Source of the DNA: Dromaius novaehollandiae
Taxonomy: Eukaryota; Chordata; Aves; Casuariiformes; Dromaiidae
DNA: 64,000 nt
Assembly: GCF_036370855.1 (NCBI RefSeq)
Contig: NC_088130.1
Location: 66,440,941 to 66,504,940 of the forward strand
Direction of reading: 5' to 3'
Translations under genes and position numbers: made by a program
Shown here: positions 24,340 through 37,173 of the stretch, piece by piece
Position numbering within the stretch: the stretch's first letter is position 1
Layout of the letters: every line of letters begins with the position of its first letter
Notes under the pieces: generated by a model
The model's database searches: none
What the model was told of the DNA's origin: nothing
Seen by the model: the letters and a program-made list of their open reading frames with translations, nothing else

Positions 24340-25378
24340 AGTGTTCCTCTCCATTTAACTGCTTTATTGAAGAAAAGATTTCATTCCAGTAGTCCATCTG
24401 TTTCTTAGCCTCAACGTTAAGATCTCTTGCAAGTGTGTTAATTAGCATGACTTCTGCAATGATGACACTTCTGATGCCTTCTTGTATCTAGTCCTGCAAG
24501 GCAGAGATCATCTTGGCCATTTCTCCTGGTAGTTTATGCGGAAAAAATGTTACTGTTTTTAGGCCGAAGTTGCATAAAATCATTTTATAAATGAGTTTAT
24601 TGGGTTCCCACAAACATGTAAAGAGAGAGAGAGAAAGAAAGAGAAAGATTAATTATTTTGTCAGGAAATCCATAATTCCATAGCTGTACCTAAAGTGAGA
24701 GCAAGTTCAGCAAGTCAAAGGCTTTTATCAAAGTCAATAAAGCCTGAGAAATGGGATCTCAGTATCAGGACACTGCAACAACAGAAATGGAACTTGAGAG
24801 TGATAATCCTTCCCCTTCCTCCCCCTTCCTCCAAGAAAATGAAAATCTTCAAGGCAAAAGGATTAAAGTGAAAACTACTGGTACAGAAATGGAAATTTCT
24901 TCCTGAGGATGATTTGCATATTTTCCGCATACACTTTATCGCATCCGGAGCTTTTGGCACCCATATTCAAGGCTTTGATGTGGGTCAGCATGTCAGGGGC
25001 CAAAAGGGAAAGCACTGAAGACACTTTGACTCTTTGCAAATGCATCAGACCAGCGTAAATGACCATAATCATATTAGAGCATGGTCATATTGAAATGGTC
25101 ACAGTTAAATAACTTCAGGGAAGTCACTGAGCCTAAAATGTCATCAGCCGCTTTTACAGTCATGATTTCAACCTTCTGACTTCATCCACCTATGAGACAG
25201 GGCCTAATTTTCATGAGTTCTTCCATTTAATTACGTCTTCACTTGCAGAGTTTGAGGCTAAGTATGTGAATAAGTTTTGCAAGATCTGCTCCTTTCTGAC
25301 TATGGCTACAGATGCAAAATTCATGTTGGAATCTGCATCCACTGTACCCAGCCCCAAAGTGCTTTTATGTCACTCTTC
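24340..25378 (-). other. Three open blocks in one minus-strand frame, origin unknown
   Basis: Reading the - strand, three protein-like blocks share one frame: about 25366-25230 (roughly 46 codons after a stop, mixed hydrophobic/charged, with FASVAIVRKEQIL), 25072-24875 (65 codons, with LQRVKVSSVLSLLAPDML), and about 24580-24340 (roughly 80 codons interrupted by one TAG, with DLNVEAKKQMDYWNEIF). Composition resembles helical protein rather than random translation, but several stops separate the blocks. I recognise no family. It could be a decayed gene copy, an old transposon ORF or chance. Confidence 0.25.
24621..24648. repeat. (GA)n / GAAA purine repeat
   Basis: About six GA units running into imperfect GAAA units. 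Confidence 0.9.
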
Positions 25379-27500
25379 TCCAATACTAATATTCTAGAGG
25401 GATGATTTATTCCCTTTGTAACATTCCATATTAAATATATTACTAGCATTATGTTGCTTAGATTATAAAGCAATACCCAGTGGTATCTCTTTCTGTTTCT
25501 TTAATTTGCTTAGAAAAATAATCAAATTGACAAAGAAGCCAGGCACCCCTAAACTTGCAGCAAGATCACAAAACTAGAAAACACCAAAAATGAAATAATT
25601 ATTCTCCTCCTACTTTAAGTCAGCCCTTACCTGAGTTCTCTTAAGAGCACGTGCTGTGTTGAATGTCCTGAAGTAACATCAATTTGTTACCTGTTGAACC
25701 TGAGGGAGAAAGGAGTGAATAAATGTATGCCAAGGGGGGGGACTAGCTGTTAAAAATGAAACTTTTCATGAAAATCCCACTTCTACTTTGTATAAAGCAT
25801 AAATACTTTGGGTGAATTCAGTTAAGATCATGTGTCATGGACAGAGATGGTAAGAAATGGCATGACTGTTATTTTCTTCATTATTTTCATCCCTGGGAGG
25901 GACAAAAATCCTCAAATACATTTGTGAACTCAAACAAAAAATCCATCTGTACATCTCAGCTGAAGAATTTCATTTTAACAGTTCTAACACTTGACTTTTC
26001 CTTAATGCTTTTATTTTTAAGTATAAATGTATTTGAATTTCAAAACAAAAATGTAAGCTAATAAAATTCCAAATATTTTCCATTACAAGTGTCCGAAGGC
26101 GTATTTTGACAATGTTCCAATATTTGACAACAACAGCAAAAAAAGCCCCAAATGATTCCCAAACCTTCCAAGCTCCAAGGATAGGTCTGTTAGTTAGGAA
26201 GATCCCAAATTCTCCCAGGTTCATAGAGCAGCAGGGAATCACCTTACGGTACCTAGTGCGTTATTAAAGTATTTGTATGCCTGTTTTCCATAATGTAAGC
26301 AATGTACCGCACAGAAATAGTCAGAGTCACAGTCTGAAATTGAGTCCATGAATTCAGATACCCCTTTGGACACCGAGCACAGCTGCATAGCCGTGAGACA
26401 GGGTCCTGGAAAACTCACAGTGACTTCACCCATCTAGAAGGCAGAGATGGATGGGAAGAGACAGTAGCTTAGGACCAAAACCCAAAATACCAGTGTAAGT
26501 GTTATGCTTTCCTATGTTAAATAATATCACACTGATCACATTTAATTGCTTTGGCTTCTGAACAAATGCACTTGGTCATATTGAGCCACATATATCAGGT
26601 TGCTGGGGACTTGATTTCAGCAGTGCCAAATATTACTATTTCCCTCTGATTTTAATGTACTCCTCAGAGTCTGTACTTTCCCAGTACAGTTTAAATTTAG
26701 GCATCTCATTGAGAAACAGTAAGGGATTTGTTTTTGCCTTTTCCACAGACTCTTCAGGGTAAGATGGTTTAATCACCATAACACAAAGCATATCTAAGGA
26801 AAAAGAAGTTTCTTATCAGGAAACCTCTGTTAGCATCAGAGCTTGTAGCTGTAAATGTCTTCGGTAGATACACAGGTGTGAAGGCTATGTGGAGGGAAGT
26901 GATTTCTCCCAAGTCATTCCCCTGAACCTGTCTGCCCCCAAATTAGAAAGGAAATATATGATAAATCTAAAGTGACTTGAAGTTCCATGCTATATTTTTT
27001 ATCACCTGATAAAACAGAAGAAAAAGTAACGCATAAAGCTTGCTCAGCCATCAGAGTCAAGGAGAGGACTCCTGCTTATGCCAGAGGTGGCTTTTTCCTT
27101 TGCTCTGTATATTTTAACAGGGTAAATTATTTTTACAATTTTTTTTTCTATCCTTCCTGTGTGCTGCACCCTTGTGTGTGCTAAACCGTAGTAAAAAACT
27201 TACTTGACTTTCATTTTAATTAGATACATATTGGAGGCACAACAGTGTCCTTTCCAAGACTGTGTTCAGCTATTATGTATTATCCTGGGTGTGGGAAGGG
27301 CACGGCACTGTCGTGCATCATCCTCCCATCACACATTTGGCAAGGCAGCACCAAATGGTGAGGGAAGAGGTCCTCTTAATCTCCAGATAAATTCACCTGG
27401 GAGAATTGCATGCAGAAGAAAATACAGTCCAGATTATACTTCTGATACAATCTTCCACACTGTGAAATATGGAAAAAAGGTTCTTTTTAACTGGATGATT
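25379..27500. other. Unannotated non-coding stretch
   Basis: AT-rich DNA with frames up to 90 codons and no recognised gene or repeat. A G8 run lies near 25734-25741. Confidence 0.5.
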
Positions 27501-27513
27501 AAAAAAAAAAAAA
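27501..27513. repeat. A13 homopolymer
   Basis: Run of 13 A, part of an AT-rich patch. No retroposon body was seen. Confidence 0.8.
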
Positions 27514-29433
27514 GTAACATCGGTCTAAAATCACAATTCAGACACCAAGTTTTCTTTTTTGTTTTTAGTCAAATACATGTTTTTTGCATACGTTAGAATT
27601 TGAGGAAGGTAATTGATAGCCAAAAGAAGAAGTTGATTCTTCACACTGGAGGATTTTTACTGTAAGGTGTATCACACAGGAGAAGAAAATCAGTAAATTA
27701 CCTGGAACTGGGAATGCTTGTGACAGAAAAGTTCCCAAACTTGGGAAACACTTACACGTATGTTCTGCATTTACAGATCAGCATCAGCAAAACATTGCAA
27801 ATTTAAACACCTGTATAATCAGGGCCTAAGTAGCAGGTATAAATATTTAGATAAAGGATTTACAAGTCTCGAATTTCAGGATATAAGATGAGCTTCTTAG
27901 GAATGAGATATGAATCATATCTGTGTAACAGCACTTTCAGACACCGTAATTATTGTTCCTAGTAGAAAAATGCTTGTTAATTAGAGGCAGATGTTGAAAA
28001 TTTTTGGTTATGTGAAAATGTCACAAACCAAGTCCCTCAACAAAAAGAATAGGTTACTTGTCAGACTCTTTCCAGAAATACAGATTTGATAAAATTACAC
28101 TGAAAATGCAGACTTCTTTTCTGTATTCAGCACTTTTTGTTGTTTTGAGCTAGGCTGAAATAGAAGTCAAGAGTATAAAATTAAGTATAGTTTTATAATA
28201 GCTGGGAATCCTCTCCAGGAAACGTTGTTCTGGTTTGTAACCAACAGAACAGCTGGCACAGACACTCCAAATCCCCCACTTTTTCTCTAATACTTTACTC
28301 TTTTATCATATCAAATCCATATCATAAAGTGGGTGCTCCCCTTTGCAAGACCAAAAAAGAAAAAAAACATAATTTGTAAAGTGATCAAACCATAATGTGA
28401 TGTCATTCTCTTTGCAGCATGATGTTCCTGTGTGTCAGTAACTGTTAAACTATAGCCTAATGCAGATGTCATGGTTTATCCCGCAGGACAATGCTTAAAT
28501 ACGTTTTGCAAAGCTGAGATATTTGTGAGCTTCCCATTGAATAATTTTATCTTCTCTTCCAGCTACATTAACGGCATCATCTTTCCTGCTCCTCCCTACC
28601 AGTAGATTTATGGCAATCCCCAAATTTCTTACATAATTGACTAGCATGGGAAATTTCATTCTGTTGCCTTTCAAATTTCAAAGCCAGTCCTTTCTGAAGT
28701 TATATATTTTGTATATGTAGGTGCCACGGAGGGAGAACTTGTTCGATAAAAGCCCTTCGACTCATTCTGTGTCCACTGGGTATGGTTACACCTCACGGTT
28801 AATACACATCACTGTCAGGAAAACAGATTGTTGTTTCTGTAGTAGGTTAGTGAAGGAATCGACTAGAATAGAAGGAAGAATATGAAAGAAGACTAAAGTC
28901 ATTTTAAATACTTCCTCTAATTGTACTGTAGAACAGGCACATAAGTCAGGTCTAGGGTGATTGAAGGAAACTTTCCCATGCGTCCTGGAGAGGACCGTGC
29001 GGAATTTACTGCCATCCAAGAAGCTGCAACTGCACTGACACATAGAAGGGCAGTAGCTGCCCTTCACAGACCCTGTAGATGTGGAAGAGCTGCTTTCTGT
29101 CCCACTAAACCTGAGTCGTATCTATTTGAAATGCTTGCTCTTTTCCAGGCTGTAATAAAACACGGGATGAGAGACTGAAAATCTTTGGGAACAAGGCTTT
29201 GGCTTGCTCACGTCAAGGAAAGATAAGGGTAATTCCACCTCCAAGTTCTGGTGGGTTTGGGATACGCATTTATTCTTTTTTGTTGTGTTTCTTAGACGAT
29301 TCAGTTTCCCAGTTATTTTGCCTATCTAAGGAAATTGTTCCTTTAGTGCTGGAGGCTGATGGTTCAGTTCCTAAGGTTACCCAAGATGAGCTTATTTATT
29401 AAAAGATCACTAGTAGCTGTGTTGAAGGAATCT
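27514..29433. other. Unannotated non-coding stretch
   Basis: No gene or interspersed repeat recognised. It contains one short perfect hairpin (29045-29065, listed separately). Confidence 0.5.
29045..29065. repeat. 9-bp perfect hairpin
   Basis: GAAGGGCAG and CTGCCCTTC are separated by TAG. It is GC-rich and stable for its size, but there is no T-run after it and no evidence of transcription. Confidence 0.8.
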
Positions 29434-29479
29434 GGACAGAGAGATTCCCTAGAGATGGACAGAGAGATCCCCTAGATCA
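29434..29479. repeat. 23-bp imperfect tandem duplication
   Basis: Two copies of a unit beginning GGACAGAGAGAT (29434-29456 and 29457-29479), differing at about three positions. Confidence 0.85.
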
Positions 29480-30905
29480 CCACTCTACAGGAGCAGGTCT
29501 TTGAAAGAAACACAGGGAAGGTGTGCGGTAGGGAGGAAGAACTGTTTCACAGCTGAAAGGAGAAAAAAAAAAGAAATTAGATATCAAAATATCTTTCCCT
29601 CATTAAACACTGGAGATGTATTTTGGAGAATTAATAGTAATTACTGCACAATTTTTAGCCTGGCTTCTTCAGGAAATGAGGCTTGGACGATCATTCTGTC
29701 TGTCAGTCCCACTTAATAACTACTGGATCTATTCATCAGCTGCAAATGTGACAGAGGACTGGTGCTGTCATAGCTATCCAGTCCTCACAGCACCCTTGGA
29801 AAGAGGTAGCTGAGTGGTGGAAGGTGCCCAATCAGTACTCCCACAAAGTGAAAGAATTTAACATTTGAAACGTTTGAACTTGAAAGAATTATTGAACTGT
29901 AAGAAATGCCTGGGAGAAACAGAAGTGCTCTAAACTGAGGAACATTTTCATTATGTGCAACTAACTAGACAGCAGAGAGGCCACTTCTGCATTGAGGGGT
30001 TGTGTGGATTCACTGATGCCTAATATGGGATGCATTCAGTATAGTGTTATTTAACTTAGTGTACAGGAAATAAATACTTTGAAGATGGGACTTTATTAGT
30101 TCTGATACTCAAATTATTCCTTGTTCTTCTTAAACGATGTGGTATTTTCATAGGCATGTTATATCACAGACACCTGTCACTTATGTGCAAGCAAAGTGTT
30201 GCATCTCTCAGCCATGGTTCCATTAATTCTGTCATGGGTTTGTGAATTAACACAGACCATGAAAGGAAGAAAGTCACTCCCGACATTTTATTTATTGTGC
30301 TTATATTTCCCTGTCAAAATCATCCTTTAGTAACCTTCACATAAGAGGAAGGGAACAAATGCTTTGATTTAATGACAGGACCCATCATTTTCCATTGGCA
30401 GCAGTTTCATAACTCGGGCACTAGTATTGTCCTGGCTGTTAAATGTAACATGCTGTAAACTGAGTCATTAAGGAGCATGGGCTAGTGGGTAAAGCCATCA
30501 CCATGGAAAGTCGGTTAGTTGAATAATGTCTTTTATGCCTGATTTTTGAGGTCTCCATTAATTAAAATGAATTTCATTTCCTGCAGGAGCATGCATGTTA
30601 CATAGTTGTCCCCCCTAGAGCAGATAAAATAAGCTTTCTTCTCACAGGAGTGTGAGGCATCTCTCATTTCACTTTTTTGGAAAGGTCCATGCAGGCACAT
30701 TCTCTCATGGCATTTCCCAAACATTTTTGAAAGGTTCCAGGTCAAGGAGAAAAACTGTGAGAGTTTTTCAGTGAATTCATTTTCTGTAACTTGCTCTGAG
30801 CTGGAACAGCACCACATTGAGCAACTTCAAAGACTGCTTTTGCAGGAGAAAGAGTCCCCCTTCTCTCTCTTTATACGCATATATTATTATCGCTCACTAT
30901 GTACA
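29480..30905. other. Unannotated stretch with a conserved-looking block
   Basis: No gene. The part from about 30350 to 30500 has a balanced, low-repeat composition with TAAATGTAACATG and TGAGTCATTAA (AP-1-like) words typical of conserved elements, but this cannot be tested without an alignment. Confidence 0.3.
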
Positions 30906-30942
30906 CCCCCCCCCCACATATACATATTTGTGTGTGTGTATG
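30906..30942. repeat. C10 run followed by AT/GT simple repeat
   Basis: Ten C, then alternating ACATATACATAT and about five GT units. Compound low-complexity DNA. Confidence 0.85.
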
Positions 30943-32730
30943 CTTCTCACATGAGATTCTCCATAATCTTTTCAAGCCTAAAGAATGTTTCAGGAGACTC
31001 TAACACACACCTCCCATAGTGCTTTGCAAATAGTCTTAGCCTTCAAGGGCTTGTCTTTCAAGCTCAGCAGGAAAATTGACCAGCAGGTCTTCACACTTCT
31101 GTCCTTCTCTCTAAATTGCCACTAAAAAAGGTACAGTGAGAGCTAACAGACAAGGCCTGGTCGCATGAGATTGTCTGAGGGTGGATACAATTGTTTTGTG
31201 GAAACTCTGTTTCTAGCAGAAAGGGAAAGAAGTCCTCATGATTTATGGGTGACTTTAGTAGCAGGAATGATGACCCTGGGCTGGGTGCGACTCGTTGACT
31301 TGCTGTCCTGCCCAGTTCTCACATCCAGGTAGCCCATGGTCCTGCATGACCATGACCATCACATCCCTGACACCCAGCTGCACCACAGGTATAACTATAG
31401 GGCAAGATAAGACCTTTTCCTCCATGTTTTCTAGGAAACTAATCTCCATAAGTTAGCATTTAGCATGCAAAGGACAGTGTAATTAGGACTAACTTTGGCA
31501 ATCTATTTGCCTCCTCAAGCTACATTTCTGAACAGAACATTCTGTTTTAATGGTAAAAATGGCAATATTTGGAGCAATCATCTTATCTAGGGTCTAACAA
31601 ATTAACCAGTCCTGTGAGTGACAGAAAGGCAGTTGAAAGCCTTTATTTAGGTGCCCAGACTGCTCTCTCCTACAAGTGCTAGCACAGTATCTCCTCCGCC
31701 ACTTCTGTGTCTAGACCGAAAGGTTCTTATGTTACAAGAGGAAGGACTTACAGTAAGTCCAAGTTGTTCTTTCAAAGTCCTTTATAGTCCTGCTGGCAAG
31801 GTTGCCAAAAGCAGCTAGTAAAATATCTCCTTATGCCTGACATCTGAAACTCAGATTAAATACCTAGCCCTAACGTTATTGTCTCCAGAGGAGGTACGCC
31901 CAGTCACAGAGCAACGTGATACTTAAAGGAAGCAAGACATCAGGACTTCCCAGGATGATCTAGCCCATCTCATTCCACAGAAGTACAGTGTAGTTGCTGG
32001 AAACAACCAGGCCATGCCTGTGAAAGCTTATTTTTGATCCTGTATTTTTACCTGTCTAATTTGCAACAAGTAAGATAAACTAAAGACCATGCTATTGTGC
32101 TTCTGATTTGCCCTGGTGGTCTCCACAGATGTATAGATTAGAGCAGAAATTATATGCAAAGACGTGTGTGACTGAATAGCCATATGGACATAGACCTGAA
32201 AGAGCTCTGAGAGAAGTGGGAGGAGGATGCAATACAGTGAAAGTTGTACATGAACCATTGTGTGTTATACTCCTGACTCTGCAATCAGCCTATTATCTGC
32301 TTTTCCTGCCAGAAAGAGGTCATATGGTTAATTTTTAATAAAAAATGTTTTTCTTAATTCATCAAAGGTGAAGAATTCTTCAGTAAGGTGGAAGCATTGG
32401 TACGGGTCCTCCTGACCACCAAAGGCGTAGAGGGGATCTGTTACAGATGGCCTGAACCTCAAGTGGGCTCTGAAAGCTTCATGGGAAAGAAAGGAAACCC
32501 CCTGCTGTTCTCTAAGGACCCTGAGAGCAAGACAACAAAAATTGCTCAGAGAGCAGGAGCTCTGCTAAAGGGAGTAAATAAGCATCTTCTGCACCGCACG
32601 CGTTTAAAACAGCAGTTCCAAAGGAAACAGAACCTCCACTTCAGCGCTCTTTCAACTGTTTATTTCCTTTGCCTACCAAACTGAATGATCTCACTTGAAG
32701 TGAGAAGACAGCTGTGTTCCTGGGGTTCTT
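30943..32730. other. Unannotated non-coding stretch
   Basis: No gene recognised. The 98-codon frame at 32388-32684 is rich in Lys/Leu/Gly and shows no domain. One 17-bp palindrome is listed separately. Confidence 0.5.
31744..31760. repeat. 17-bp perfect palindrome
   Basis: GGACTTAC and GTAAGTCC flank a single A, giving a perfect odd palindrome. Confidence 0.9.
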
Positions 32731-32779
32731 TGGTTTTTGTTTTTTTTGTTTGTTTTTTTGTTTTTTTTTTTGCTTTTTC
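32731..32779. repeat. T-rich (TTTG)n low-complexity tract
   Basis: About 48 bp of T runs broken by single G, the longest being 12 T. Simple low-complexity DNA. Confidence 0.85.
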
Positions 32780-35440
32780 TGGAGCCTCTGTAGTTATTGG
32801 AAACAGCAGCAGAATGGCAAATAGAAAGAGATTTGTTTGTTCTTTCTCTAAGATACTAATACAGGTTTCATGACTGCAGTCTCTGAATACTTGCTCTAAT
32901 TGATAGCTGTTCTCCAGCTTAATGGTGATAGCTACAACTCTCTTGTTTTGCAGCTAGAAAATGTAGGCAGAGGGACGTTGGCTCTCATGGTAGTACCCAG
33001 ATAACAAGTACCTGTGTACAGCAAGGTGCAGAAAGCAGGTCTCTTGAGGCCACCTGCTATAAACTACCCATCCTGCCTTAGAGTCAAAAATAATATGCCA
33101 GTCCCTGAAGTCAAAACTGCTAAAATAGTCGATGAGAATTTTGCTGGAGGCTGAGTAGAAAATAAAACCCTGCTGGCGCCAGATTTCCATCCATGCACCT
33201 GAGACAGATACCTGTTGGATTCACCAAATTGCAGACTGAGAGTTTTATATCGCAAAAACCCTTTGGTTAAAAACATTCAGTGAGTTGTTTGTCTTAGGGC
33301 AGATGAAGCCTGATTTTGTTCCATGAAATCATCTACTCCTGCAAGTATGTTATATTGATATTATGGGAGAAGAGATTAAAGGGAAAGGAAAAAAAGCTGG
33401 AGAGAAATTTATCTGAACAGCAAAATAAAACAGAGCTTTTTTTCAGAAAATCACAGACAGCTGATGGACTATAGCTTGTCAACATGTTTTAGGAAGCCTA
33501 TTTCAATCACTATATACATTGCATTTGAATCAATGTCTCATATTGAGATAATATTTGTACCAATGTTTCATATGGAAAAGAAAGTGGGTTTTTTTGTTAA
33601 AATGTTTTGAAAAAAATGATTTCCTTGATGAAGATTAAAAAAATTTTGGAAATGATTCCTGAAGAGCAATGGTTCAGCCTGCAAATACTGATACCACTTT
33701 TACTTAATATTCTCAACTTAAAAAGCACTGAGAAGTGAAACACTGAAATGCTCATGCATGGGTGGCTCTCAGAAAAGCGCGTTGTTTTCCTGTTATGTTG
33801 GACTCCATGTCTTTAAAGCTCATTTTACATCATTTTACATCAAGAGGTTTTGGTGCTGGAAATGCAATTGCAAGGTGTGGAGAGCCATTAGGAAGCTGGT
33901 AAAAGTCAGAGACCCGATAACTTTGCATTCTTATATTTAGGCTAACTTCTTGGCTGTGAGGCTTATACTTAACCTCTACTCTTTGAATTTAGACTCAGGG
34001 CAGCCAGAAAACTTGCATGAAAAATAGCAACACAGGTGGATAACACCTTGCCACAGTAAGAGCAGAGCAAATTGTTTAAAGCGGGCTCCACTTCTTCAAA
34101 AGCAGTGCTTCCGCGAGAAGAAAGATGAGCAGAGACGAGCAAAATGTTTTTCTTGAAGGTTCAGTAATTTAGAGATGATCCCTTGTTGGAAGGTTGGTGT
34201 TGCTGGGAAGCAGGAGGAGGTATTTAATGTCTCCTTGCCCTGCCTACTGATCCCACAATGCCATTGTTTCATTTTGTTTTATATAGAATAGAAGAATCTG
34301 GCTCAATGGAGGCACATGAGTGTCAAGTGTGTTACATTTCTTCCAGTTTTGAGCTGCCACTCTGCCTGCTGGTAGTCTATAAAATTGAAAAACCTGTTTT
34401 CCTCCACTTTCTGCAACCTTGTCCACTAGATCTCCCCTCGCCACTGTGTTCTGCCAAGAAAAATGGTCAGAAAAGAAATGTTTACACGTTTTTTGTTTCT
34501 CTTCCCTGGTACTGATTGGCTCTGGTGAACAGTAGCACCAAAACCAAGCTTCTGAATTGGATTTAAGTGTGACTCATCTCGCCTGGCTTCTAGTCCATCC
34601 TGCATAACTCTTACAGCTGCATCTCTAGACCTGACCATGCTGGATTTGGACAGATTAAGGTTGCAACCACCCAATGGTGGAGAGTATTCAGACCAAGCGT
34701 GTGGAAGTCGCAAAGGATTGCAAATCTGCTGCAATCGCTGAAAACTGTCCCCTGAGGTTGTCTTCATCAGAGCCCCTTGCTCTCAGCAACGTCTTGCAAC
34801 TCATCACATGCCAGCCCTCTTGGGGGACTCCAAGGACTTTGTAGAGCTGGAAATCTAGACTTCATCTGAGTCACTTCCAATTTCAGAGTAGGCAGGTTAC
34901 CCTAGCAAAGGAGTTGCAGTGGACTTGCAAAGATGGACACCGGTTGTGCCTTGGAGACAGAGCGCTCTGTTGCAGTACATACTTCTTTCTATGTCTTTTC
35001 CTCCCAAAATTAATGACTTAGCACTTCTGTGACACACACGATGAACATGCATTTTGCATACAAAACTAACAGGCGGGATGACAGTTCTGATTCTTTAAGT
35101 TGTTCGCTGCCACAGAGAAGTCAAAATACAGTTTTTCAGCTTGAATTCAAATTTTCTGTGTGTCTCTCTTGTGATGTCAGTCATATCTGATGTCAGTCAG
35201 ATTTGCTCTCAGGACCTCAAAGATACATAGGGAATAAGGTCAGGCTGTTTTTCGGAGGTGACAGATCCCCTTTGGCTAGCAGTGGATTTCAGAGTAGATG
35301 AGGCCAAAAGTTTCACCTTAGCCAGAAATAAGTCAGCTGAAAGTCAAATTCACAAAATTATGGTCTGCTAATACTGCCTTCAGATCTGCAGCCAGCTTTG
35401 AACAATGTTGGCCTTAGCCCCTTTCCCCAGCTTTTTAACA
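32780..35440. other. Unannotated non-coding stretch
   Basis: No gene. It contains a 10-bp duplication CATTTTACAT twice at 33821-33840 and a 16-bp near-duplication at 35172-35203. No interspersed repeat was recognised. Confidence 0.5.
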
Positions 35441-35590
35441 AGTTGTCGTGTGACCCTCAGTAATTGACTTCCTTCACCTGTCTCTCTTTTTAATTTCCCA
35501 CCCCTAAGAATAGTGCTTACAAGACCATTGTGTGAATTAATGTTTAAGTTATGTGCAATGCCTTCATACCCTAAAATGGAAGGGTATGCA
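35441..35590 (+). mobile_element. MIR-type SINE fragment
   Basis: The phrases run in the MIR order: GTGTGACCCTCAG, then TTCACCTGTCTCTC, TTTCCCACC, TAATAGTACTTAC-like (AATAGTGCTTAC), a TTGTGTGAATTAATGTTTAAG stretch in place of the TTGTGAGGATTAATG phrase, and a decayed end. This is one of the clearest repeats in the window. It is old, with many substitutions. Confidence 0.8.
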
Positions 35591-36970
35591 GATGTTTGCA
35601 AGCCTTCTGGAAGCATTCCCTCATCTGTTTCTTTTACCAATGTAGATGTATATATGTGCAATTAGAGCATCAGGCATGCATGATGAGCATGTGACTTTTC
35701 TTCTCAGCAGATAGTTTGCCACTGCAGATACTGTGCACTTCATCATGTCTGCAGCCCTAATATAGATGTCACTCACTGTACCTTTCCAGCAGAAATGACA
35801 AACTGCCGGCCATGTCTCTTCTAATTCAATAGATACTCCAAGCTGACAGTAAGTTGCAGGGCAAATTCTACAGGGTTTTTTTTTCCCCTGAATCCTTCTC
35901 ATATTACAGAATCTCAGCTTGGGCAATATCAATCTGGCTTGTATATCAATACCTTGCTTTGATAGTATATTTGCTTAAATTATAGCCATGAATACTTAAG
36001 GGCTGTACTTCATGACCAATTTCCTCATATGGTAATGAGCAAATTACCGTTGCTTTAGAGCAGAAAGACATTATTTTAAAGCCAAATCTGGGGGGAAAAA
36101 TTATGGCCATTAAGTGAACAATACATTCTGTTGCTCAATACTTCTTTCCCTAAAGAATAATTCCTTAGATTGAAAGCCCACAGTTTGGAGTTATGCATGA
36201 TCAAGTAATCTCATCGCCAGCTCTATTGTATCTGCTCGCTTTCTAGTATGTCCGCTGTGCATGCCATTAGCGTAAGCTTTTTCAGATGATAATCCTTTTA
36301 CCATGTTCTGGTACTGCCATGTCCATTTACATCCCAGCAAAATTAAATTGTAGCAAATCATCTAGCAGAAGACAATGTTAGCGAGGTGCAGCCTGGGAGG
36401 CCCATCATGGACAGCATCCCAGAGCGTCAGGAGGCTTAGCGAAAGCAAGCAAAGCTGTTGAAACTGCAATGGTCTTACACACCACTCTTAACCAGTGATC
36501 AGTTTTATACTGATGGGCTCTAGGGTCTCCTATTTTTGAGGATTTGTAATGCGTTGGAAGATTCTTGTTTCCAGCATCTCTCTTTTACCTGTATTGAGGG
36601 ATTTCTGCACTCTTCCTCTTATTCATGGCTCTTATTTCTAGTAAGTAATTGCAGTCCTGGACTGGTTTATGAATCATGCTATTTGGTTATATTCACACAG
36701 TGACTAACAGCCATCACCTCTAAAACACATCCCATATAACTGTAACATCTCCCCCATCTCTCCCTCTTCTTCCTTGCCATTCTTCATGGCTTCAGCTTGA
36801 CCTTCTCCCTCCTTTCCTTGTCCTTTACCATCACTGAAGAAAATCAAAATCTAGTTTTATCATAGTTCTTGGCACGGCTCCCTATCAGGGCCATTCAGAT
36901 TTGTCCCCGATCTTTCCTCCTGGTAGCTAGTTCCTTGCCTTGATCTTTTTCCCCTAACTACTTTGGTAAG
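35591..36970. other. Unannotated stretch with a conserved-looking block
   Basis: No gene. 35990-36350 has an even, unique, AT-balanced composition with several homeodomain-type ATTA words and the octamer-like ATGCATGATCAAG, the kind of texture seen in developmental enhancers. This is inference only. Confidence 0.3.
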
Positions 36971-36975
36971 CTTTT

Positions 36976-37010
36976 AGGCCAATTTTTGCTCTGGAAGTGC
37001 TTTGTGTTGT
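36976..37010. repeat. Possible relic arm of a fold-back DNA element
   Basis: AGGCCAATTTTTGCTCTGG resembles the GGCCAAATTCTGCTCT terminus of the family at 37947-38032. Only one arm is visible, so this is a weak call. Confidence 0.3.
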
Positions 37011-37130
37011 GAAATAGCAATACAAATAACATGCTGTAAAAGTTAACTGCATTGTAATTCTGTTTGCGCTTATGTCAAATTTATCCCTCCGGATCTCTGA
37101 CTGTAGGAACATTTGTTTTAGGTGTAAAAG

Positions 37131-37173
37131 TTGAAGAAAAAAGAAAGAGAAAAAGAAGAAGAAAAGAAAAAGT
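37131..37173. repeat. Purine (A/G) low-complexity tract
   Basis: About 43 bp of almost only A and G built from AAAGA and GAAGAA words. Confidence 0.85.

Noticed and set aside
29045..29065. Intrinsic terminator (GC-rich 9-bp hairpin)
   Set aside because: No T-run follows and the window is eukaryotic.
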